Shown here: one piece after another, positions 10,324 to 18,030 of the stretch
How positions within the stretch are numbered: position 1 is the first letter of the stretch
How the letters are laid out: the number at the start of each line of letters is the position of its first letter
Source of the DNA: Rhodospirillales bacterium
GTDB lineage: Bacteria; Pseudomonadota; Alphaproteobacteria; Acetobacterales; Acetobacteraceae
Direction of reading: 5' to 3'
Assembly (NCBI GenBank): GCA_025359905.1
Contig: JANYDF010000107.1
Coordinates: 46,717 to 110,716, forward strand
DNA: 64,000 nucleotides
The notes under the pieces: model-generated
Database searches by the model: none
What the model was told of the DNA's origin: nothing
What the model saw: only the letters and a program-made list of their open reading frames with translations
Translations under genes and position numbers: made by a program

Positions 10324-10354
10324 GGCGTGGCTCTGCCAGCGGCAGGGCCACGCC
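10324..10354. terminator. Hairpin between convergent genes
   Basis: A 14-bp inverted repeat (GGCGTGGCTCTGCC / GGCAGGGCCACGCC, one mismatch) with a 3-base loop sits in the 55-base gap between the convergent molybdoenzyme and glutathione-transferase genes. It is placed to terminate both. The T-run is weak on the plus side; on the minus side an AT-rich stretch follows. Confidence 0.6.
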
Positions 10355-10360
10355 GTTGGC

Positions 10361-11236
10361 TCAATCGGCAGCGGCCAGCTTGTCCTGCGTCTTGGTGTCG
10401 AAGTCGCCGGCGTCGTGGCGTTCATGCAACTGGCTGGCCAAGTCGCCGAACGAGCGATTGACCATGCGGCCGCGCTTCACCGCAGGCCGGCCGGCGATGG
10501 CGGCTGCCCAGCGCTGCACGTTCTTGTAGGACTGCACATCGAGAAACTCGGCGGCACCGTACAGCGTGCCCAAGGCCAGGGCCCCATACCAGGGCCACAC
10601 AGCAATATCGGCAATCGTGTAGTCCTCGCCAGCCAGATACGCGGTTTCGGCCAGACGCCGGTCGAGTACGTCCAGTTCGCGCTTCACTTCCATGGTAAAG
10701 CGGTTGATCGGGTATTCCATTTTGCTCGGCGCGTAAGCGTAGAAATGACCGAAGCCGCCGCCGAGATACGGCGCGCTGCCCATTTGCCAGAACAGCCACG
10801 ACAGACATTCCGCGCGCGCCGCGCCGCTGCTAGGCAGCAAGGCGCCGAACTTCTCGGCTAGGTGCACCAGAATAGCGCCGGATTCGAAGACGCGGACCGG
10901 CGTGGGGCCGCTGCGGTCCAGCAGCGCCGGGATTTTGGAATTCGGATTGACTGCGACAAAGCCACTGGAGAATTGGTCGCCTTCGTTGATCCTGATGAGC
11001 CAGGCATCGTACTCCGCGCCGGTGTGGCCGAGCGCCAGCAGTTCCTCCAGCATCACCGTCACCTTCACGCCGTTCGGCGTGGCCAGCGAATACAGTTGCA
11101 GTGGATGGCCGCCGACCGGAAGCTCCTTGTCGTGCGTCGGCCCGGCGATGGGGCGATTGATGTTGGCGAATTGGCCGCCATTGGCTTTGTCCCAGGTCCA
11201 GACCTTGGGCGGGACGTACTCGGTCGGGGTGCTCAT
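10361..11236 (-). CDS. yghU: Glutathione-dependent disulfide-bond oxidoreductase (YghU-like GST)
   Basis: Glutathione-transferase-fold protein, 291 aa from ATG 11236, with AGGAG upstream. The N-terminal extension YVPPKVWTWDKANGGQFANI is characteristic of YghU/nu-class GSTs. It is followed by a thioredoxin-like domain (residues 46-130: LYSLATPNGVKVTVML, NPNSKIPALL, VFESGAILVHLAEKF) and an all-alpha C-terminal domain. YghU-type enzymes bind two glutathione molecules and reduce disulfides or organic peroxides. The gene lies downstream of the aldolase gene on the same strand with a 104-base gap. Confidence 0.92.
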   Translation of the reverse strand: MSTPTEYVPPKVWTWDKANGGQFANINRPIAGPTHDKELPVGGHPLQLYSLATPNGVKVTVMLEELLALGHTGAEYDAWLIRINEGDQFSSGFVAVNPNSKIPALLDRSGPTPVRVFESGAILVHLAEKFGALLPSSGAARAECLSWLFWQMGSAPYLGGGFGHFYAYAPSKMEYPINRFTMEVKRELDVLDRRLAETAYLAGEDYTIADIAVWPWYGALALGTLYGAAEFLDVQSYKNVQRWAAAIAGRPAVKRGRMVNRSFGDLASQLHERHDAGDFDTKTQDKLAAAD

Positions 11237-11340
11237 GCGGCAAGCTCCTGTCATCATGCGCGGGCGTCATCCACACCGCGACGTTGAGCGGTGACATGGC
11301 GACTGCGGAGCCTGAGGCAATAGCTGCGCCGGCTTGCGCG

Positions 11341-12084
11341 CTACGTGGCGTAATCGGGTTCCTCGCGATCCAGCACCCGGCGCCAGGCGTTCAAATGCAG
11401 GCGCGCGTCCATCACCTCGCCCCATGCGCCGCGATGCGGAGGGCGTTGCGGCGGCGGCAACGCCCCGAGCCGCCCACCCGAGGCAGACGCGGTCATCTGG
11501 TACATCGCCGTTCGCTCTGCCATGTACAATTCGTCGAATGCGTCGTGCGGCGTTGGGCCCACGACGGTGACGCCGTGATGGCGCATTACCAGAATGCTGC
11601 GGCCATCGAGCGCGTTGGCGATGCGGTCACCCTCCGCCACATCCACCGCCGGCGCGAACCCGTCATCGTCGTAAGCGATCCGCCCGTTCAGCAGCAGGTT
11701 GTTGTGATGCACCATCTCCAACCGCCCATTTTCGAGCAGCGACAGCGCGGTGAGGTATTGCGGATGCACGTGCAGCACGCAGGCGGCGGCCGGGTGGCGC
11801 AGATGGATGCGCGCATGGATGGCGAAAGCGACCTTGCGCAATTCGCCGTGCCCGCGCAGTACACGGCCGTCGAGGTCGCAGACGATCAGCGAACTGGCGG
11901 TGATCTCGCGGAACAGCATCCCGCGCGGATTGATCAGGAACGCCGGGGCATCTCCCGGCAGCATCAGGCTGTTATGGTTGCCGATTTGCTCATTCCAATT
12001 CAGCCGGGCAGCGACGCGGAACACCGCCGCGAGATCGCAGCGCAGCGCCCACTCGGCGTCCTCGGTCGCGGTCCGGCTGTTCAT
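11341..12084 (-). CDS. Class II aldolase/adducin family protein
   Basis: Metal-dependent aldolase or decarboxylase fold, 247 aa from ATG 12084; an in-frame GTG at 12120 is possible and neither has a strong ribosome site. Family features are NHNSLMLPGD near the N-terminus, the zinc site HARIHLRHPAAACVLHVHPQ with the His-x-His pair, and ILVMRHHGVTVVGPTPHDAF with the third His and the Tyr-rich tail. Members include fuculose- and ribulose-phosphate aldolases and 3-oxo-tetronate 4-phosphate decarboxylases. This one resembles the non-sugar adducin-like branch. Substrate unknown. Confidence 0.9.
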   Translation of the reverse strand: MNSRTATEDAEWALRCDLAAVFRVAARLNWNEQIGNHNSLMLPGDAPAFLINPRGMLFREITASSLIVCDLDGRVLRGHGELRKVAFAIHARIHLRHPAAACVLHVHPQYLTALSLLENGRLEMVHHNNLLLNGRIAYDDDGFAPAVDVAEGDRIANALDGRSILVMRHHGVTVVGPTPHDAFDELYMAERTAMYQMTASASGGRLGALPPPQRPPHRGAWGEVMDARLHLNAWRRVLDREEPDYAT

Positions 12085-12254
12085 GCGCGTGGCCCCGTCT
12101 TGCTGGCGAAAGGCGATCACGATAACGGCGGCAATCGCCGCCAGGAAGGCATGGCCGCTGAACGCCGTTCCGGGCTGTCAAACGCGCGTCCGCGTTGGTC
12201 AAGAGCGCCGTGGTCTGCCCGCTAGACTGCTGCGATGACAGGATTCAGCAACGC

Positions 12255-13259
12255 ATGACCGACGACGGACCGGCTCCGCAGCCCGATTTCGCGCCGTTCG
12301 ACCGGCTGGCGCAAGCATCGCTGACGCGGTGGGGGCTGCCCGAGGGCGCGCACACGCGCCTCGTCAACCACTCGGAAAACATCACCTATATCGTCGACCG
12401 CGCTGACGGCGGGCCACGCAGTGTGCTGCGGCTGCACCGCCCCGGCTACCACAGCGACGCGGCCATCCATTCCGAGTTGGCGTGGCTGAACGCACTGCGC
12501 ACCGAGGCTGGGGCGGAAGTGCCGGTGGCGCTACCGGCACTGGATGGCAGCATCTTACAGGTGCTGCACAGCGCCGAACTGCCCGAACCGCGCCGCGCGG
12601 CGATGTTCAGCTATCTGGACGGCCACGAACCCGAGGGCGAACTCGGCCCGTCCTTCGAGCAACTGGGCGAGATCACCGCGCGGCTACATGTTCATGCACG
12701 GCAGTGGCGCCCGCCCGCCGGATTCACCCGCTTCGCCTGGGATTTCGACACCATGCTCGGCGGCGAGCGGCGGATTTGGGGGCGCTGGCAGGATGGCCTG
12801 GGCGTCGCGGGCCCGGTCGCCGCACTGCTGCAACGGCTATGCGACACGCTGGAGCGGCGGCTGGCTGCGTTCGGCTCCGGCCCGGACCGGCGCGGCTTGA
12901 TCCATGCCGATCTGCGGCTGGCCAACTTGCTGGTGGACGGCGGCCGCGTGAAGGTGATCGACTTCGACGACTGCGGCGGCGGCTGGTTCCTGTACGATTA
13001 CGGCACCTCATTGAGTTTCATTGAGAACCGGCCGGACGTGGCGGAACTAACCGGCGCGTGGCTGAGCGGCTATCGCCGTGTGGCGCCGCTCGGCGCCGAG
13101 GAGGAGGCGGAATTGCCGACCTTCCTGCTGCTGCGCCGCCTGATGCTGGTGGCGTGGCTCGGCTCGCACCGCGACACCGACCTGGCCCGGCAATTGGGCG
13201 TGCCATACACGCTGGACAGTTGCGCGCTGGCCGAGACCTATCTGAGCCGTTTCGCTTGA
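12255..13259 (+). CDS. Phosphotransferase (APH/choline-kinase fold)
   Basis: Aminoglycoside-phosphotransferase-fold small-molecule kinase, 334 aa from ATG 12255. The nucleotide-binding strand SENITYIV and the Lys-equivalent region RSVLRLHRPGYHSD are followed by the catalytic loop LIHADLRLANLLV (Asp at about residue 219) and the metal motif VIDFDDCG (about residue 238). Relatives phosphorylate choline, homoserine, hydroxylysine or ethanolamine. It is followed after 25 bases by an SDR gene on the same strand. A class III PLP enzyme resembling phospho-lyases lies 5 kb downstream, which makes an amino-alcohol substrate plausible (inference). Confidence 0.88.
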   Translation: MTDDGPAPQPDFAPFDRLAQASLTRWGLPEGAHTRLVNHSENITYIVDRADGGPRSVLRLHRPGYHSDAAIHSELAWLNALRTEAGAEVPVALPALDGSILQVLHSAELPEPRRAAMFSYLDGHEPEGELGPSFEQLGEITARLHVHARQWRPPAGFTRFAWDFDTMLGGERRIWGRWQDGLGVAGPVAALLQRLCDTLERRLAAFGSGPDRRGLIHADLRLANLLVDGGRVKVIDFDDCGGGWFLYDYGTSLSFIENRPDVAELTGAWLSGYRRVAPLGAEEEAELPTFLLLRRLMLVAWLGSHRDTDLARQLGVPYTLDSCALAETYLSRFA

Positions 13260-13284
13260 TCTTTTGCATCGGGAGCCGAATGCC

Positions 13285-14070
13285 ATGCTGACCTCCATCG
13301 CCGGACGTTCTGTTATCGTCACCGGGGCCAGCCGGGGCATCGGGCGCGGGATGGCCCGCGTGTTCGCCGCCAAGGGCGCGAAGGTGCTGGTGGTGTCACG
13401 CGATCAGGCGCAGGCCGATGCCGCCGCCGCCGCGATCCGCGCCGAGGGCGGCATTGCCAGCGGCTTCGCCGCCGACGTGGCCGCCGCCGAAGCCGCCGCC
13501 CGCATGGCCGAAGCCGCCATCGACCGGCACGGCGGCATCGACATTCTATGCGCCAACGCGGGTATTTTCCCCGGCGCCAAACTGTTCGAGATGACGCTGG
13601 AGCAGTGGAACCATGTGTTGTCCAACAACTTGTCCAGCACGTTCCTGAGCGTGTCGGCCTGCATTCCCGCATTGGCCAAAACCGGGCGCGGGCGGATTGT
13701 GATTACTTCGTCCATCACCGGCCCCATCACCGGCTCGCCCGGCTGGTCGCATTACGGCGCCAGCAAGGCCGGGCAACTGGGTTTCATGCGCACGGCCGCC
13801 ATCGAACTGGCCCCGCGCGGCATCACCGTGAACGCGGTGCTGCCCGGCAACATCCGTACCGAGGGATTGGACGGCGTGGGCGGCGACTACATCGCCAAAA
13901 TGACCGCCTCGGTGCCGCAGGCGCGGTTGGGCAGCGTGGAGGATATTGCCTACGCGGCGCTGTTTTTTGCCAGCGATGAGGCGGGGTATATTACGGGGCA
14001 GACGATTGTGATCGATGGCGGGCAGGTGTTGCCGGAGTCTTTGAGTGCGTTGGAGGAGATGGGGGGCTGA
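13285..14070 (+). CDS. SDR family oxidoreductase (FabG-like)
   Basis: Classical short-chain dehydrogenase of 261 aa. It has the NAD(P) motif TGASRGIG (residues 12-19), NAG in CANAGIFPG, the catalytic Ser in VITSSITG, and Tyr/Lys in HYGASKAGQ. The C-terminus GYITGQTIVIDGGQVLPES fits 3-oxoacyl-ACP-reductase-like members. It lies 25 bases after the kinase gene and probably shares its transcript. The stop codon is directly followed by one end of a repeated palindromic element. Substrate unknown. Confidence 0.92.
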   Translation: MLTSIAGRSVIVTGASRGIGRGMARVFAAKGAKVLVVSRDQAQADAAAAAIRAEGGIASGFAADVAAAEAAARMAEAAIDRHGGIDILCANAGIFPGAKLFEMTLEQWNHVLSNNLSSTFLSVSACIPALAKTGRGRIVITSSITGPITGSPGWSHYGASKAGQLGFMRTAAIELAPRGITVNAVLPGNIRTEGLDGVGGDYIAKMTASVPQARLGSVEDIAYAALFFASDEAGYITGQTIVIDGGQVLPESLSALEEMGG

Positions 14071-14213
14071 TACCAAATCTCGCTGATCAAAACGCATTGT
14101 CGTTGCCGGATGAGCTTTGGCGATTGCAAGTGCAACGAAACCGCCGATCCTGCGCGTGGCCCTCATCGGCGGATTGCACTCGCCTTACGCAACGGCAACG
14201 CTCGTTGCCATAC
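14071..14213. repeat. Degenerate copy of a TACCARATCTCG-ended palindromic element
   Basis: The first 39 bases, starting with TACCAAATCTCGCTGATC, match the left end of the element inserted in the ribulokinase at 47.3 kb in about 35 of 40 positions, including the GTCGTTGCCGG segment. The rest holds imperfect inverted repeats: CCGCCGAT...ATCGGCGG around 14141-14174, and CGGCAACG near 14191. The opposite end has no clear GGTA terminus, so this copy is decayed or truncated. It fills the gap between two convergent genes and could fold into a bidirectional terminator. Confidence 0.65.
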
Positions 14214-15257
14214 TCAATCCACTCTCCCCATCCCCGCCAAACTCTGCTTGCGATACCGCATCGGCGCCATCCCCGCCCACTGATGAAACGCCCGGCTGAA
14301 CGCGCTGAGTTCCGAATACCCCAGCAGAAACGCAATCTCGGTCAACGGAATATGTGGCGTCGCCAGATATTGCAGCGCCAGATCGCGGCGCGATGCGCGG
14401 ACCAAATCGGTAAACGTGTGGCCGCGTTCCTGCAAACGCCGGTGCAGCGTGCGGCTGGTCAGGCCCAGGTCGGCTGAGACGCGGCCGATGTCTGGGCCGC
14501 TGCCGGAAAAGCCGCGTTCGATGGCGTGGCGCACCAGCCCCACCAGATCGTCGGCGTTGGCGCGGGCCATGCGGTCGCGCAGTTGCGGTTCCAGCAGCGT
14601 CAGCAGATAGGCGTCGGCACTGGGCATCACCGTGTCCAGATCGCTGGCGCGGAACACGATGGCGTTGGTGGGGCGGGCGAAATAGGTGGGGGCGCGGAAT
14701 ACCTGCGCGTGCTCGTGCCCGTCCAGCGGGCGCGGGTGTTCGAAATGGATTTCCAGCGGCTGCCAGTTGCGGCCGATACCGTGCCAGAACAGGTTGCAGA
14801 ACATGCCGAGCGACAATTCCGCATCTTGGCGGCGCTGGGCGATGCGGCCGTCCTGCACCTGATAATTCAGCGTGGCGATGTCGCCCGCCACGTGCAGTGA
14901 CAGGCGGGAGCTTTCCTGATGCGCCGGGAAATAGCGGCTCATGTTGCGCAGCGCCGTGGCCAGCGTGGGCGAACTGATCGCCACGTAGCCGATGGGGCCC
15001 AATTGGCGCGGGGTGAAGCCGTGGCCGAAATGCAGGCCGAAATTGTCGTCGCGGGTTTGCCGCGCCGCCGCCTCGAACAGCGCGCAGTAGCGCGCCAGCG
15101 TGAGTTCGCGCATCGGGTCGGCCAACTCGGCGGCGCGGATCGACGCGGCGCCCAGCACCCGGTCCGGGTCGGCGCCGAGGGCGGCGATGGCGTCCACCAC
15201 GCCGTTGGCGGCGGAGGCGAGGATGCGCGGTTGGATAGCGGCGGCGGTGCCGCTCAT
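14214..15257 (-). CDS. AraC family transcriptional regulator (OruR/QhpR-like)
   Basis: DNA-binding regulator, 347 aa. The N-terminal two thirds (residues 15-200) is the arabinose-binding-like sensor domain of the OruR/ArgR type, with the block FGLHFGHGFTPRQLGPIGY. The C-terminal AraC domain (about 240-340) shows the two helix-turn-helix units: RVSADLGLTSRTLHRRLQ and the motif EIAFLLGYSELSAFSRAFH. GGAGG lies nine bases before the ATG. It is divergent from the dimethylformamidase-like operon across 151 bases, so it most likely controls that operon (inference). Confidence 0.93.
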   Translation of the reverse strand: MSGTAAAIQPRILASAANGVVDAIAALGADPDRVLGAASIRAAELADPMRELTLARYCALFEAAARQTRDDNFGLHFGHGFTPRQLGPIGYVAISSPTLATALRNMSRYFPAHQESSRLSLHVAGDIATLNYQVQDGRIAQRRQDAELSLGMFCNLFWHGIGRNWQPLEIHFEHPRPLDGHEHAQVFRAPTYFARPTNAIVFRASDLDTVMPSADAYLLTLLEPQLRDRMARANADDLVGLVRHAIERGFSGSGPDIGRVSADLGLTSRTLHRRLQERGHTFTDLVRASRRDLALQYLATPHIPLTEIAFLLGYSELSAFSRAFHQWAGMAPMRYRKQSLAGMGRVD

Positions 15258-15408
15258 GGGTGTGGCCTCCGGGGCTGGCGCGCGATGTGTCCAGCGTGAT
15301 TGCGCGTCAGGGTCGCGGCGCTGTCAAGGATCGGGCGGGCGCGGTCAAGTTTACCGCCCGGGCGGCGCTACGCTTGCCGCCCTACTTCCAGGCTCCGGAC
15401 CGCACGCG

Positions 15409-15708
15409 ATGTATCAGATCACGCCGGACGACCGGCAATATGTCGAGGAATTCCGCAAGACGCCGGTGGGGCGGCACTCGCCCGGGCTGCAACGCATCCT
15501 GAATTTGTTTCGCGGCGAGGCGATGGCCGGCAAGTATGTGCTGGTTTGCACCAAGCCGCACCGCGAATGGATGCTGGGCCAATTCACCGGCGTGCGCGGC
15601 GAGAAGATCCGCATGACGAATCACAGCTTCACCTCGCTACACGAGGCCGAGTGGTACGTGTTCAAACAGCGCTGGAAGCGGCACACCGGCGAGGATCTGC
15701 CGGATTAG
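15409..15708 (+). CDS. dmfA1: N,N-dimethylformamidase-like small (alpha) subunit
   Basis: Small basic protein of 99 aa. Its core, RHSPGLQRILNLFRGEAMAG followed by KYVLVCTKPHREWMLGQF, follows the pattern I recall for the alpha subunit of Paracoccus/Alcaligenes dimethylformamidase (KHSPxLQRxxNxFR...GKYxIYxxREWxxYRI). The following gene is the large subunit, in the natural order. It is shorter than the described alpha subunit of about 130 aa because the N-terminal extension is missing. The large subunit is expected to need it in an alpha-beta assembly. The assignment rests on recalled motifs and context, so a search should confirm it. Confidence 0.7.
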   Translation: MYQITPDDRQYVEEFRKTPVGRHSPGLQRILNLFRGEAMAGKYVLVCTKPHREWMLGQFTGVRGEKIRMTNHSFTSLHEAEWYVFKQRWKRHTGEDLPD

Positions 15709-15780
15709 GCGGCACCCCACCCAACGGCATTCCAACGCGCGCGGCGTGCCGGCCTCGGCCGGCGGACCAAGGGACCAGCG

Positions 15781-18030
15781 ATGAAACGCATCATGGGCTA
15801 TAGCGACCAGATCAGCGTGTGTCCGGACGACACCATCCGCTTCATGGTCAATTGCGAGGCAGCGGGCGACTATAGCGCGCGCATCGTCCGCGTGATCCAC
15901 GGCGACACCAACCCGGATGGCCCCGGCTACAAGGAAGAAGCCATCGAAACCGCCGTCACCGGGCGCTACCCGGCGCGGCGGCAGGCGATCCACGCCGGGT
16001 CGTGCGCCGTGGTGCCCGATCATGCGTTTCTCGCCGCATTGGGCAGTTTCACCGTGCAGGCGCTGGTCTGGCCGACCACGCCGGCCAAGGGGCGGCAAGG
16101 CTTGGCGGGGCGCTGGAACGGCCGCACCGGGGCGGGATTCGCGCTGGGCATCGACGAAGGCGGCGGCTTGGCGCTGCGCTTGGGCGACGGGCGCGGCGGT
16201 GTTGCCGAAGTGGCCGCTGGTAAGCCGATGCTGGCCCGCGAATGGTATTTCGTCGCCGCCAGTTACGACGCCGCGACCGGGGCGGTGAGCCTGTATCAGG
16301 AGCCGTTGGTGCCATACGCGCGCACCGACACGGCGGTGGCCATCAGCGCCCCAGTCGCCTTGCGGCTGCCCGCCAATGTGCAAGCCCCGGTGGTGTTCGC
16401 CGCGCGCCATGCCGGTGTTGCCGGCAAGCGCACGCTGTTCGCCGAGCATTTCAACGGCAAGATCGACCGTCCGCGGCTGGCGAACCGCGTGCTGTCGCGG
16501 CTGGAAATGGAGCAGGTGCGCGGCGACCTGATTCCGGTGGCGCTGCAAAGTTCCATGCTGGGCGTGTGGAATTTCTCCAAGTGCATTTCCAGCGAGACCA
16601 TCTGGGACGACTCGCCCAACCGCCTGCACGGCGAGACGTTCAACCTGCCCGCGCGCGCCATGACCGGCCATAACTGGACCGGCGAGGAAATGGCCTGGAC
16701 GCACAAGCCCGAGCAGTACGGTGCCATCCATTTTCACGACGACGATCTGCACGATGCCGGGTGGGAGGTGGATTTCGCGCTGAAAGTCCCCGCCGGTCTG
16801 AAAAGCGGCGTGTACGCCGCGCATGTCGCCATCGACGATGATGAGGATTTCATCCCGTTCGTCATCCGCCCGCCGCGCGGCACCGCGAGCTCGAAGCTGT
16901 TGTTCGTGCTGCCAACAGCCAGTTATCTGGCGTATGCCAACGAACACATGGTGACGGACGCACCGCTGGCCGAGTTGCTGACGGGTCAGGTCAGCACCAT
17001 GCAGCCAGCGGATATGTTCCTCAACGAGCACCGTGAATACGGGCTGAGTTGCTATGACTCGCATTCGGACGGCAGTGGCGTGTGCTACACGACGCGGCTG
17101 CGGCCGATCATCACCATGCGGCCGAAATACCAGTCGTGGCTCGGCGGCAAAGGCTCCGGCCTGTGGCAGATGAACGCCGATCTGCACATCACTGACTGGC
17201 TGGAAGCCGAAAAACTCGGCTACGACGTGATCACCGACGAGGACGTGCACGCGGAAGGTTACACCGCGCTGGCCCCGTACAGCGTGTTCGTGACGTCCAC
17301 GCATCACGAATACTGGACCAAGCAGATGTGGGACGCGCTGGACGCGTTCAAGAAACACGGCGGGCGCTTGGTCTATACGGGGGCGAATGCGTGGTATTGG
17401 CGCATCGCCTATCACCCGACCCGGCCGGGCGTGATGGAAGTGCGCCGCGCCGAGGGCGGTATTCGCGCTTGGGCCGCCGAACCCGGCGAGGCGTATCACA
17501 GTTTCAGCGGTGAATATGGCGGCCTGTGGCGGCGCAATGGCTTGGCCCCGCAACGCATGGCGGGCAGCGGTTTCACCGCGCAGGGCTTCGATATTTCCTC
17601 GTACTACCGCCGCAAACCGGACAGCTACGACCCGCGCGCTCGCTTCATTTTCGAGGGTGTCGGCGCCGAGGAACTGATCGGCGATTTCGGCCTGATCGGC
17701 GGCGGTGCTGCGGGCTTGGAACTCGACCGCGCCGACCGCGTGTTGGGCACGGCCCCGAATGCGCTGGTGCTGGCATCGTCGGAAAACCACACTGGCGTGT
17801 ATATGGTGGTGCTGGAGGAAATCTACATCAACTCGCCCGGCCTGTGCGGCGGCGAAAGCGATCTGGTGCGTGCCGATCTGGTGTTTTACGAAACGCCTGC
17901 GGGCGGCGCGGTGTTTGCGACCAGTTCCATCGCCTGGGCGGGCAGCCTGTCGCATAACAACTACAACAACAACGTCGCCCGCATTACCGGCAACGTCATA
18001 CGCCGCTTCCTCGATCCGGCGCCGTTCTAG
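15781..18030 (+). CDS. dmfA2: N,N-dimethylformamidase-like large (beta) subunit
   Basis: Large subunit of an iron-dependent amidohydrolase, 749 aa against about 760 in the family. In described enzymes it hydrolyses dimethylformamide to dimethylamine and formate. Residues from about 80 to 215 form a LamG/concanavalin-like jellyroll (FTVQALVWP, REWYFVAASYDAATG). The catalytic region is from about 375 on: TASYLAYANEH, YGLSCYDSHSDGSG, LGYDVITDEDVH, TSTHHEYWT and TGANAWYWR. The family's mononuclear iron is held by two Tyr and one Glu; Tyr385, Tyr425 and Glu510 are my candidates by position. Upstream gap is 72 bases; AGGGA precedes the ATG. True substrate may be another N-formyl or N-alkyl amide. 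Confidence 0.9.
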   Translation: MKRIMGYSDQISVCPDDTIRFMVNCEAAGDYSARIVRVIHGDTNPDGPGYKEEAIETAVTGRYPARRQAIHAGSCAVVPDHAFLAALGSFTVQALVWPTTPAKGRQGLAGRWNGRTGAGFALGIDEGGGLALRLGDGRGGVAEVAAGKPMLAREWYFVAASYDAATGAVSLYQEPLVPYARTDTAVAISAPVALRLPANVQAPVVFAARHAGVAGKRTLFAEHFNGKIDRPRLANRVLSRLEMEQVRGDLIPVALQSSMLGVWNFSKCISSETIWDDSPNRLHGETFNLPARAMTGHNWTGEEMAWTHKPEQYGAIHFHDDDLHDAGWEVDFALKVPAGLKSGVYAAHVAIDDDEDFIPFVIRPPRGTASSKLLFVLPTASYLAYANEHMVTDAPLAELLTGQVSTMQPADMFLNEHREYGLSCYDSHSDGSGVCYTTRLRPIITMRPKYQSWLGGKGSGLWQMNADLHITDWLEAEKLGYDVITDEDVHAEGYTALAPYSVFVTSTHHEYWTKQMWDALDAFKKHGGRLVYTGANAWYWRIAYHPTRPGVMEVRRAEGGIRAWAAEPGEAYHSFSGEYGGLWRRNGLAPQRMAGSGFTAQGFDISSYYRRKPDSYDPRARFIFEGVGAEELIGDFGLIGGGAAGLELDRADRVLGTAPNALVLASSENHTGVYMVVLEEIYINSPGLCGGESDLVRADLVFYETPAGGAVFATSSIAWAGSLSHNNYNNNVARITGNVIRRFLDPAPF

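Noticed and set aside
15637..17955. A 772-codon open frame antisense to the formamidase large subunit
   Set aside because: High-GC coding sequence often leaves the opposite strand open. The translation is His/Arg/Gln/Gly-rich with no recognisable domain, and the sense strand has clear family motifs.
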